Origin: Porpolomopsis calyptriformis | Lineage: Eukaryota > Basidiomycota > Agaricomycetes > Agaricales > Hygrophoraceae | Assembly: GCA_951640195.1 (NCBI GenBank) | Contig: OX621163.1 | Coordinates: 3,224,001-3,288,000, forward strand | Direction of reading: 5' to 3' | Length of the DNA stretch: 64,000 nucleotides | Shown here: positions 1 to 9,739 of the stretch, piece after piece | How positions within the stretch are numbered: the first letter of the stretch is position 1 | Layout: every line of letters starts with the position of its first letter | The notes under the pieces: model-generated | What the model was told of the DNA's origin: nothing | The model's database searches: none | The model's input: only the letters and a program-made list of their open reading frames with translations | Program-made: the position numbers and the translations under genes

Positions 1-80
1 CAGGAACAGCGGTTTGAAGGACTGAGTTGAAGGAATCTTTTAAGATTTTTAATAGTGGGCCCTCATGGTGGGCTCCAAAA
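1..80 (-). other. Possible leader of an LTR element running off the left edge
   Basis: This short stretch abuts the 3' end of the minus-strand C-type LTR at 81-678 and does not match the family A gag sequence that resumes at 679. The simplest reading is that the LTR is the 5' LTR of a C element and that these bases are its untranslated leader. On the minus strand it begins TTTTGGAGCCC, so a TGG typical of tRNA-primed binding sites lies three bases from the LTR. I could not match it to a specific tRNA. Confidence 0.35.
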
Positions 81-678
81 TGATATGTCTGCTTCGTGTA
101 TGAGAACCGAACACAGAACAAGGTGTGAGGACGACTATAAAGAGTCTCGACACAGCCTATGATCGATAATCGTGGAAAGGGAGTCTTCGATCATTTGCAA
201 ACGTGATTGATCAGGGAATCGGAAGGATCGGAAAGTTGAAAGAGGAAATCAAGAGGAAGTCTTAGAAGATCTAGACTCGAGGGTGAGAGAGAAGCGAATA
301 TCTAACTTGTTGGATCACTAGCTACAACATACAGTATATATATCTTCTAGTACAAGGATCCCTTTGAGTGTATATGATAAAAGGGGAGCCTCTCTAATGA
401 TCTAAGGGGAAAGTAGTGAATGGGAATGAAGGAATCAAATGAAAAGGGAGAAATAGAAGAGAACAGATGCCTTTGAATAGTGTCTTCCCTTTGATATACA
501 AACTTTCATTTGCATTCGGAAAGCTTCAATCGCGTTCGGAGTGTTCGATGATTCTCAAAGTCGTTCGGGACATTCGGGAGCTATCGGAGGGTTCGAGTTC
601 GTATTCGAAGGACTTGATAGGCATCTAGTATTCGTATAGTTGAATATACAGTGCTCAGGGGATGGAGGGGTCATATCA
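81..678 (-). repeat. C-type LTR (598 bp), TGATAT...ATATCA ends
   Basis: On the minus strand it starts TGATATGACCCC and ends with the matching ATATCA, and it is homologous over its length to the inverted copy at 56425-57032. Both carry a TATA-like run (agatatatatactg). It interrupts the gag gene of family A copy A1. The flank after it is gcgt, the bases present at the same place in uninterrupted copy A2, and would be one half of a 4-bp target duplication. The other half lies outside the window if this is the 5' LTR of a longer element. Confidence 0.8.
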
Positions 679-1810
679 GCGTATATCTGAAAGGCTTCCT
701 ACTGCTTTTCATGATTGAGAAAATCTGTTACAACCTGTAACTCCGCGGACTACTCAAGGTCAAGCATCAACTTTGGTTGAAGAAACACCTCAAGTCCAGC
801 CAACTCAAGAAGCTCCGGAACAGGAGACAGCTGAAGAGATATTGATCATGGCTTTTCAAAATATTGCCACTATCGCTCAAGCTTCTTCTGGAGCTAAACC
901 CACAAAATCCAAAGTCTGAGAGCCTGATCCTTTCGATGGCTCTGATCCGATGAAACTCCGGCCTTTCCTGGTTCAACTTCAATTGAATTTCAAGGATAGG
1001 CCTTCTGCATTTACTTCCGATGAAGCTAAGGTCAATTATGCTATGTCGTTTCTGAAGGGAATAATGTTATCTTTATTCGAACCTTACCTTTTGGAGACTA
1101 TTCCTAACCCTCCATTGTTCCTCTCGGACTTCTCGGAGTTCTGCTCCGAGTTACAGGACCAATTTGGACCTTTGGATCCAATAGGAACTGCCAAAGCGGA
1201 ATTGGAATCCTTGAAGATGTTCGATAATCAACAGATCGCCAAATATATTGTGCACTTCAATAGGCTAGTGGTTCAAGTCCAATGGGACGTTGGAGCACTG
1301 TGGCATATCTTTTACTGTGGTCTTCCAGATTGAATCAAGGATCAAATGTCTCAAGTCGGAACACCAGCCATGTTGGTAGCTATGAAGGAGTTAGCTCAAA
1401 CGATTGATGCTAGGTATTGGGAACATAAAGGAGAGCTTAAGCGGGACTCTGGTCATGCTCCAGCACCTCCGATGAATGCTCCTAAACCACCTTCAACTCC
1501 AACAACACCTTCTACTTTCAAGAAAACTCCTATGAAATCAACTCCGACTACCTCAACTCCGAAGCGTCCTGACCTCTCTGATAAGCTCGGAAAAGACAGA
1601 AAGCTTACTCCGGCCAAACAAAAACGTCGTTTGGATAATAACTTGTGTATGTTTTGTGGATCCCCAGGTCATATGGCAAAGGAATGTCCAAAGTCTGGTT
1701 CCTCTGCTTCAAAGAAGGCTTCTGGACGTGCCACTACTGTTGCCGAACCACCCACTCAGGAATCCCCTACTCCTATTCCGAGCGCCCCTCTGGCTGCTCC
1801 GGGAAAATAG
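679..1810 (+). pseudogene. gag: gag (copy A1), 5'-truncated, three internal stops
   Basis: Relic of the nucleocapsid/capsid polyprotein that would package element RNA. It shows the retrotransposon gag domain (about 950-1340), a proline/threonine-rich linker and a CCHC zinc knuckle near 1647-1690 (CMFCGSPGHMAKEC, CX2CX4HX4C). In-frame stops at 716, 917 and 1331 are each TGA where copy A2 or A3 has CGA. The frame ends at TAG 1808-1810, directly after GGGAAAA, a canonical -1 slippery heptamer in the right phase (G GGA AAA). The next frame is -1 and enters pol, so pol was probably made as a frameshift fusion. Confidence 0.9.
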
Positions 1811-4800
1811 GAGGTAGTCTGCATGAGACGCAGAATGTGGACTGCGTTGAAACCGTTCCTGCGTCTTCTATTGTAAAGCTTAATGCTTCTGTTCCTTGCT
1901 CTGATTCCTTTTTGATCACTTTATTTATTGATTCGTTATCTATTCCAACTCTTATTGATTCAGGATCCACACATTGTTTCTTGGACTTTGACTTTGTCCA
2001 TCGAAACAAGCTCAAAACATCTCCGCTTCCTCCAAAGCAACTCCAATTATTTGATGGATCTCAAGGGAGAACCATTGATTTGGGAGTTATCCTCCCTGTC
2101 CGATTTCCATCTGGAGAAACTCTAGATATTGAGTTTTTGGTCACTCTGTTGGATGCATCTTGTTCTGCTGTTCTTGGATTCAACTGGCTTACCCACTACA
2201 ATCCATTGATTGACTGGGTTACAAGCAGTATTTCATTCGGGACACCAAAACCGATGTATTCATCTTCATTGTCAACACTTAAGCCCTCTGAGGCAACTCC
2301 GCTTGACCCTCCAGCTCCAACTCCAACTCCGACTTCACTTTCTCCTGTGTCCATTATTTCGGCAGCCACATTTGTACATGCTAGCAAGCAAGAAGGATCT
2401 CAATCATTCGTTCTTCAAACTGCTGATATTGCGAAAGCGTGTTCTGTCAACATCTCCGATGTTCCTCCAGACCCTACGTTTTATGCGAAAAAAAAAAAAG
2501 TTCCTCCAGAATATCATGACTATGCTGATGTTTTCAGTGAAGGAAAATCTAAATGTCTTCCTCCTCATCATTATAGCGATCACCATATTGATCTAGAGGA
2601 AGGTACGACACCTCCACTGGGATGCATCTATTCTCTTTCTGTTGCGGAACAAGAAGCCCTTCATATATTCTTGGATGAGCACCTTAGAAAAGGTTGGATA
2701 TGCTCCTCCGGATCTCCGGGCAGTGCTCCGATCGTTTTCATCTGCAAGAAAGATGGTTCCTTATGTTTATGTGTGGACTATCAAGGCATCAATAAAATCA
2801 CCAAGAAAGATCGTTACCCACTTCTGCTCATCTCCGATCTCCTAGACCATGCCAGTAAAGGTTGTATCTACACCAAAATCGATTTGCAAATTGGATACTT
2901 CAATGTACAGATCGCAGAAGGAGATGAATGGAAAACCTCTTTCCATACTAGGTATAGTGCTTTCGAATTCTTGGTTATGCCCCTAGGTCTATGCAATGCC
3001 CCATCAACATTTCAACGTTTCATGAACAAGATTTTCTCCGACCTCTCTGATATCTCCGTTGTAGTATATCTGGATGATATCCTTATCTACTCGGATAACG
3101 TTGCGGATCACTGGAGACATGTCCGCAAGGTGCTCCAAAGACTCTGACTTAACAGTCTTTTCGGAAAACTGGAGAAATGTTTCTTTCATCAAGATACGAT
3201 TGGATACCTTGGATTTATTCTTTCCCCTGGTGGAATTACCATGGACCCTGCCAAAGTTCAAATTATCCTAGATTGGCCGGAACCACGGAAAATCAAGGAT
3301 GTCCAGTCATTCTTAGGTTTTGGAAATTTTTATAGGCGTTTTATCAACAATTACTTGTGATTGGTATCTCTGCTTACACGACTGACCCGGAAAAATGTTC
3401 CATGGAATTTTGATACTCAATGCAAATTTGCATTTGAATCTCTGAAGCAGGCCTTCACTTCCACTCCTGTTCTTGTCAATTTCACTCCGGGATCACGTCT
3501 GGTAGTAGAAACAGATGCCTCTGATTATGCCATAGCAGGCATCTTATCAACTTATGCTGATGATGAATCATTACATCCCATTGCATTCTACTCTTGGACT
3601 TTAACTCCGCCGGAATTGAATTACGATATTCACAACAAGGAGCTATTAGCCATTCATGATAGTTTTCGCAACTGGCGTCATTACCTTGAAGGCTCTTCTG
3701 ACCCAGTCGACGTTGTCACTGATCACAAGAATTTGGTATACTTTTCTACAACCAAACTCCTATCACGGCGTCAGGCTCGTTGGTCTGAATTTTTATCGGG
3801 CTTTAATCTTGTCATTCGTTTTCGCCCTAGAAAACTTGGAGCAAAACTGGACTTCTTAACACGTCGGTATGACATAAACCCTAAAGAGGGAGATAGTGAC
3901 TACGCCAGTATCAACCCTCAGAACCTCCAACCAGTTTTTACCTCGGAGCAACTGGCTTCATCCCTACGAGCTTTATCCTTATTGGATCCAGTGTTAAAGG
4001 CTGCATTCATTATGGATGTAGACTCCCTCCACTCGAAAATTCGGAATTCACTTCGTGATGATCCAGTGGCTATAGAGCATTTGAAGGTTGCAGAGTCCAA
4101 CTCCGAGGCCAACTCCAATGCCAACTCCGATCTCCAATGGACTATCGACACCTCTGGTTTTCTTCGTCATGATGGTCGTATCTATGTGCCTGACATAGAT
4201 GACTTACAACTTCAAATTTTGCATATGAAACATGATCATCCAATTGCTGGTCATTTTGGTCAAAAGAAAACGCTTGAATTGATCCAACAAGAATATACAT
4301 GGCCGGAACTCCGGACCTTTGTAAAGGACTACTGTAACTCCTGTACTATGTGCGCTAGGTCCAAAGTCCCTCGCCATCGACCTTATGGTTTGCTCAAGCA
4401 ACTCCCAATTCCAGAGAAACCTTGGAATTCCATCTCCATGGATTTCATTGAGCAACTCCCTAACTCCGATGAATTCTCTGCTATTCTTGTCATTGTTGAT
4501 CGATTCTCCAAACAAGCTATTTTCATACCGACCTTCGACACCATCACTGCTCCTCAACTCGCTCAACTTTTCCTTGTCCATGTATTCTCCAAACATGGAG
4601 TTCCCTCACATGTCACGTGTGACCGAGGCTCGGAGTTTGTCTCCAGCTTTTTCCGGTCATTGGGTAAAGTCCTTGACATGTGTCTCCATTTTACCTCTGG
4701 GTATCATCCGGAAGGTGACAGACAAACTGAATGAGTCAATCAAACCTTGGAGCAATACCTACGGATGTATTGTAACTATCAACAGGATAACTGGTCCCAT

Positions 4801-5514
4801 CTCCTGGCTATTGCGGAATTTGTGTATAACAACGCTCCGAATGCTACTACTGGGATATCCCCTTTTTTCGCCAACAAGGGTTATCATCCAAATATTTTAG
4901 TACACCCTGAGTGTGATCTTACTTCCATTCAAGCCAGAGAACTAGCTGTTGATTTGGACAAACTCCACTCCAAACTCTGAAATACCATCTCCGAAGCTCA
5001 AAAGCGTTATCAGCACTATGCTGACTTAAAGTGCATTCCAGCCCCTGATTTCGAAATAGGAACTCAAGCCTTTGTAAAGGCCAAGTTTTTCTGAACTACC
5101 AGACCCTCCAAGAAACTCTCGGAGAAGAACTTAGGTCCTTTCGAGGTTATTGCCCAAGTTGGAACCCATTCCTATACTCTCCGTTTGCCTAGTTCTATGA
5201 AAGCTATCCATCCAGTCTTTTATGTATCACAGTTGGAACCAGCCTCACCGAATACGATTCCGAACTGAGTACAACCTCCGCCTCCTCCGGTAATCATAGA
5301 TGGAGAACCAGAGTTCGAGATCTCCAAAATCCTAGACTCGAAAATTGATAATAGGTGTCGCTTATGCAAATTATTGTATTTGGTTTGTTGGGAAAGCTAT
5401 GAAGGTACTGACGAAGAAACCTCATGGATCCTCGCTACTGAGCTAGGACATGCTTCGGAACTCGTCTCGGAGTTCCACTCCGCTTATCTGGAGAAACCTG
5501 GACCTGACTATTGA
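1800..5514 (+). pseudogene. pol: pol (copy A1): protease-RT-RNase H-integrase-chromodomain, six internal stops
   Basis: Relic of the enzyme polyprotein that copies element RNA into DNA and integrates it. Visible in order: aspartic protease with LIDSGSTH (about 1950-1980), reverse transcriptase with [11 protein letters not shown] (about 3067), RNase H with ETDASDYAIAG (about 3510), an integrase zinc-binding HHCC region ending in CNSCTMCARSK (about 4333), the DDE core with DFIEQLPNS (about 4441), and a chromodomain from about 5310 (LCKLLYLVCWESYEGTDEETSW) to the TGA at 5512. Internal TGA codons lie at 3145, 3358, 4732, 4978, 5092 and 5266, mostly explained by CGA to TGA. Its 3' end converges with the antisense gene 48 bp away. 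Confidence 0.92.
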
Positions 5515-5562
5515 TTTCTTTTGCTCTTATTTATTCTTTACTTCGATTCAAAAATTCATTAT

Positions 5563-6339
5563 CTATTCCAAAGGGACTATTTCTACATCCCTTATGGGTA
5601 ATTCCTCCTCCTCTGACATCTCCTCCTCCTCCTCCTCCTCCGAACTTTCTCCGCTTTCTCCACTATCCTTATAATCCCCATCTAACAACTCCTCAGTCCT
5701 TTCCATGGACTCCCTCATTCTCTTCATCTCCATTTTCATCTTCCTCATCTCCCCCCGAACTCCCTGCAACTCCTCCCTCAAATTCGCCATCTCCGACGAC
5801 TCCGCATTTCCCTGTCGCCTTTTTCCTCTGTGCTCCGGTTCCTCTGTGGTACTCTGGATGCATTTTCTTTTTGCTGGTTCTTCCCCAACCCAGCATTTGG
5901 CCTTCACCTGTTGGCAGGCGGTACAACTCCAGGCCTTCCCCTGTCCGGTCGGCCACACACACCCCTCCGCGCTCCCTTTCTTGACGCAAGGCTTGCACGG
6001 AGCTCTCCTAAATGAACTCCAGTCAACTCCGGAATAAAGTGGATAAAAAGGAAATACTTACGGCCGTCTGATCAAGGCCTCTTGCCCTGATCTTTCCTCC
6101 GCTGCCATCTCCGCCTGCTCCGCTGGCTCCGCTATTTGAGCCACCTCCTTTGCCCTCCTTGCTGCCTCCCTTTTTGCAGTCTTGGCCGCCTTTCTGGCCA
6201 CCCGTCATTCCTCTGCCAACCGACGCTCTTCCTCCACCCTCCAGGCCTCCTCCGCTTCCTTGCGCTCTCGTTGTTCTTCATTTTTGAGCAGGACTTGGAG
6301 CTGTGCGAGTTGAGCTTGGATTTCGTCGCGAGTGGACAT
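5563..6339 (-). pseudogene. Antisense accessory gene of family A (A1 copy), spliced, Cys6-cluster protein
   Basis: Read opposite to gag-pol, between pol and the 3' LTR. Exon 1 (6339-6062) encodes a Glu/Lys/Ala-rich, probably coiled-coil segment with basic clusters. A 54-bp intron (6061-6008) has GTAAGT and TTTAG ends. Exon 2 encodes six cysteines (CX2C-X8-C-X11-CX2C-X6-C; halves CKPCVKKGSAEGC and CTACQQVKAKC), a second coiled coil and an acidic Ser/Glu tail ending IRDVEIVPLE. The Cys pattern resembles fungal Zn2Cys6 DNA-binding clusters, but with the halves spaced in reverse order, so DNA binding is inference. One TGA (CGA in copy A2) interrupts exon 1; exon 2 is open throughout. A TATA box lies at 6371-6380. 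I do not recognise a named family. Confidence 0.75.
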
Positions 6340-6508
6340 TGTTAATGAAGAAGAGTGATCTGTTGGACCTTATTATATATGTTCCGATTTCAAACTCCGA
6401 CGATTCTCCGAAATCTGCCACATTCCGAAACTCCGATTTCTTGGTCATTACCAAATATGGTCAAGTCCGATATGTGGTCTCAAGGGCTCACCCTTAAGAG
6501 GGAGATAC

Positions 6509-6764
6509 TGTTACATCCCAGTTCCAATGAACTCCGATGAATTCTGATGAACTCTGATTACTCTGACAACTCTGAACACTCCGTACTTTTCACATGTTTC
6601 CTTCTTATAACATCCTCTGTCGTCACTATGTCTCAGATATAATTATCTAGCAGGTATATAAGTACTGTGTTTTTTCCCTGTATCTGTAAACAGAATATCG
6701 ACTAAGTCCCATCGTTTATCCATCTCCGATCTCCGAATTCAACTCCGAAACTTCGGACCTAACA
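6509..6764 (+). repeat. 3' LTR of A1 (256 bp)
   Basis: It starts TGTTACATCCC and ends GGACCTAACA. The U3 part carries a series of TCCGA motifs about 10 bp apart. A TATA box (ggtatataagtac) is followed about 31-33 bp later by the putative transcript start AGACAGAATAT. The purine-rich aagagggagatac just upstream is the likely plus-strand primer. Five bases after it (gtagg) should be one copy of the target duplication; the other was lost with the 5' end. Confidence 0.93.
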
Positions 6765-6787
6765 GTAGGCTTCTCTATTTTGACAAG

Positions 6788-7230
6788 CTAAGAAGTAGTT
6801 AGTACAATTGAATAATGATAAGAAATAAAAATAAGTACAGCTTGAAACTTGGTCTTGAGAGATTTCTGCAGATATGCAGGCCTCCCATTTTCTACTGCCC
6901 ACTCTGCAAACAGGTTGGTAATAGTCTCCCAAGCCTTGTGCCTAAGCAGGAGCTCCACTTCAATGATGTCAAGGAGACTGTTGATGCCCTTGGTTGTATA
7001 GTTAGTCGAACCAACCATGCGACCCTTGTGTTGCTTCACAGTTGGCTATTGAGTTGCCCCAATTGTGGCAGACTACTTTAACTTGTGGCTGTTGGGAACA
7101 GAGTGAGTTTGGGGCTCCAAGTGACATGCACCCCCCACTTTTTGAGCTAGATGGCCCACCTTCTTGCATTGCACTTTGGGGGGTTGGTTTTCAGAGTCAG
7201 CAGGAAGAGGGGGGGGGATGGTTTTGGTAA
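6788..7230 (-). pseudogene. Myb/SANT-like DNA-binding domain gene fragment
   Basis: On the minus strand a frame reads VGSTNYTTKGINSLLDIIE, then a Trp-containing stretch (KAWETITNLFAEWAVENGRP) and a Lys-rich helix. From memory this spacing resembles Myb/SANT-like domains of many basidiomycete proteins, often near transposons. The upstream part (to about 7230) stays in frame apart from TAA/TGA interruptions near 7050-7080. It lies between A1 and B1 and is bounded by B1's insertion at 7287. It has no intact start or end and is probably a relic. Confidence 0.4.
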
Positions 7231-7286
7231 ACATGTTGAATAACCCTGGATTGCTTGGGAACTAGTATGGACCATATGGTCCTAAT

Positions 7287-7653
7287 TGTTATGGCCACTT
7301 CATTTTGTCGTCTCACCAACTTTCCTTTGTGGTCTTATCTAATCTTATCTTTTATCTCCCCTAATCTTATCTTATCTCCTCATAGATTAGAGGTGATAAC
7401 GCTATTGGTTGATGAAGACGTGCTCCGCAGTAGCTGTGCAAGGCTATGTAATACTGTGCATTAGTCAGCTGTTCCATGGATTGTCGCTGTGGTTATCACA
7501 ATCACAGCCCAGACCCAGGTAGATATAAGTAGTGCACAGAACACTTGTACATACCCAGTTTTCATCCTTCAACATTGCAACCCTTAGTTTATGCGCTAAG
7601 CTCTTTGTTGTCCCCTGTCTAAGCAACCTGAGGCTCCAACTGCTGACATAACA
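7287..7653 (+). repeat. 5' LTR of B1 (367 bp)
   Basis: Begins TGTTATGGCC and ends CTGACATAACA, matching 14434-14817. A TATA box (gatataag, 7522-7529) lies 33 bp before AGTTTTCATCCTTC (7557-7570), which is nearly complementary to the bases just after the LTR. That suggests transcription starts there and the RNA 5' end primes its own reverse transcription. Confidence 0.93.
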
Positions 7654-7667
7654 GAAGGACAAAAACT
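7654..7667 (+). promoter_or_regulatory. Putative self-priming primer binding site of B1
   Basis: GAAGGACAAAAACT directly abuts the 5' LTR and is complementary at 12 of 14 positions to AGTTTTCATCCTTC (7557-7570), the predicted transcript start. No tRNA-like TGG follows the LTR. The two mismatches are adjacent. B2 has a different 13-mer at the same position that pairs perfectly with its own LTR, which supports a functional pairing rather than chance. Confidence 0.65.
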
Positions 7668-7818
7668 CCTCCTCACCTCACTTTTCTCTGCAAGAGTCCC
7701 TGGTCAAGATTCATCTGACACCGACCGTCATTGTTTTGGGTTACCAGACAAGGACCATTGCTGTTGCCTCTCCGGAATCCCACCAGGCTCCCCCCCAATC
7801 GACCCGTCCTCTTTCACT

Positions 7819-8385
7819 TTGAGAACCACGAGAGATGCCTCGGCACATCCTCACACGGTATCAAGAGTGACTACCACCCTAGATCATTCTACCTCCACTC
7901 TGCCCCTGTCCTACTCACCCCCACACCTGTCCCCTCAGGCTTCCTCCAGTACGCTCATTAGCTACTCAGAGCAGCAAGCTGTTGACACGTTAGACATCGA
8001 ATGAGACCAACTCGAAGCTCTTGCGCTCGAGTTTTCCCACCTCACCTTCGACATCACTCCTCCTGTCTCTGCCAACCTTTCCCCTGTCTCGTCTCACTCT
8101 TCCCTTTCTTTGGACTCGTATTACACTGCCCCGTCTCCCCCAGATTCTTCAGACAGTCTAGACCCTTTCCTCGAAGTTGAACCACGCATGTTTAATTGCA
8201 TCCGTGTCAGAATCTTTCATTCCCCAGTTCTCATTGCCAACTTTCTTGCCTCTTCCATCTGCGTTTTCTACCGTCGCGGATCCTCTGGTCACATCAGAGA
8301 GATCCATGTCCGAGACAACCTGCAACCACGCCTCCCCATGCAGGTTCCTGTCAACCAAGCTTCAGGCTCACAGACAATGAACTAG
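7819..8385 (+). pseudogene. ORF1 upstream of gag in B1 (probable Gag N-terminus)
   Basis: A Pro/Ser/Thr-rich frame aligns with the ORF at 46632-46000 in B2. Shared blocks include ISYSEQQAVDTLDIE, a leucine-rich EFSHLTF stretch and a hydrophobic/basic block containing LIANFLASS and GHIREIHVRDN. One TGA (8002) interrupts it; B2 is open there. The sequence past its stop is also conserved, but in the -1 frame (LTDNELEFQD in B1, LTDEELDFQD in B2) that continues toward gag. It may therefore be the N-terminal part of Gag joined by frameshift or splicing. I do not recognise a domain. Confidence 0.45.
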
Positions 8386-8801
8386 AGTTCCAGGACACCG
8401 TCGACACATCTGAGATATTCTCACCCTTATCATCTCAGATCCTTGACCCCTCAACTCCCTCTGTCTTCTCTATCCTCGGACCTACCACTCTCCCTGCCCC
8501 TTCTCCACAACCCACAGAAACTCCTTCTCCTTTCGTGTTTGGATGTCCTTGCTTTCTCCGAACACCACCTCAGCCTCTTTCCCACTCATCGTCCACTCCT
8601 ACAAAGGTGACCACATCAACCTCCCTGCAATAACCACTTCCGGAACCCCCCCAGAAACCGAAAGACTCTCCTCCGTCGAGAAGGTCTCCCTCCCCTGAAC
8701 AGAATCCTTCCCCTCATTCCTCTCCAGCTCCTTCCCCTTCTTCATCTCCCCCACCGCCTTCGAACCTGAACCCACTTCCCCCCACACAACCAATAACTCC
8801 A

Positions 8802-9734
8802 ATGGCTTCAGTTTTGAAAACGATCAAACTCGCCCAGCCCGATGTCTTTAATAGTGACAAAAAACTGTACAAGAACTGGTTCTGCCAGGTTATCGTCTTT
8901 CTCTGTGGCAGTGATGTCACAGATCCTGAGAAGATGATCTTGATTACCCTGTCATACATGAAGGAAGGCATTGCCACTGAGTGGGCCCAATAGTACATGG
9001 ACAACTTCTTTGCCCAGACAGACCCTGTCACTGGGAATCTCGTCCCTCTCGGCCCCTGGAAGGACTTCACAGACATCTTGGACGCCATTTTCACTGATCA
9101 TGCCACAGAGCAGTGCGCTCGTGAGGAAGTAGAACATTTCTTGCAAGGACGTTTAGGTATCATAGACTACTTCGTCAAGTTGGAACTCTTGTTCCACCAA
9201 GCTGGCCTTGTCAGCTAGGATAAAGAATGCATCCAAATCCTCGAAAAGAATGCCAACCAGGGCATCATTCGTCAAATGTACATGTCGCCCCCGCTCCCCA
9301 CCACATACCCCAAGTACCATGAGAAGGTCATGGCCATCGGTCAACTAATGGAATGTTTCCGTGATCAGGAACGTCGCCAACACCCTTCGGCCCCCCCTTC
9401 TTGTCCGGCCTTTCGTCCCTCCACTCCGTGTTTCCATCCTCCCCTCCCCCAAGACAAGCAAGTGTCGTTGGGCACCATCCATGGAGGTTAGGGTCTGCCC
9501 ATGGACCTGAGTAAGATGCACCAGACCAATAGGTGTTACAACTGTGGACAAACTGGACACTTCCATCGGGAGTGCCCACAAGAACTCAAGAAGGTTAACG
9601 TTCACGCACTCCAGCATGAACTGACTGTCGATGAGATCACAGAGCTGATGAACTTCCTTTCCACAGAGGAACACAGCTCGACCAAGCCCACCCCTGACAA
9701 TGACGAACATGAACAGGATTTTGGCAATAGTTGA
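8802..9734 (+). pseudogene. gag: gag (B1), three internal stops
   Basis: Capsid/nucleocapsid relic. The start chosen is the Met of MASVLKTIKLAQPDVFNSDK, conserved in B2 as MASMSNKIKLAQPDSFNSDK. The gag core runs to about 9380 (KKLYKNWFCQV, YFVKLELLFHQAG) and a CCHC knuckle CYNCGQTGHFHREC lies near 9538-9580. Stops at 8991, 9216 and 9489 interrupt it. The same frame continues upstream into a proline-rich segment, so the true N-terminus may be earlier. The final TGA (9732) overlaps the pol frame, whose conserved ATG is at 9740. Confidence 0.88.
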
Positions 9735-9739
9735 TAGAG

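Larger units (their letters stand above)
679..6764 (+). mobile_element. Ty3/gypsy chromovirus copy A1, 5'-truncated
   Basis: Order is partial gag, pol, an antisense accessory gene, a purine-rich tract (6490-6508) and the 3' LTR. The 5' LTR and the start of gag are missing, cut off by the C-type LTR at 81-678. It aligns throughout with complete copies A2 and A3. Pol order is protease, reverse transcriptase, RNase H, integrase and C-terminal chromodomain, which defines a chromovirus. It cannot produce intact proteins because of multiple TGA codons. Confidence 0.93.

Noticed and set aside
81..678. Classifying the C-type LTR as belonging to element F
   Set aside because: F has a different LTR (54551-54961) directly downstream of its pol in the same orientation, and the C LTR in F pol is inverted with its own duplication.
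5511..6040. Pro/Ser-rich ORFs on the plus strand after A1 pol
   Set aside because: They are shadows of the acidic and Cys-rich exon 2 on the minus strand, which is the frame conserved among copies.
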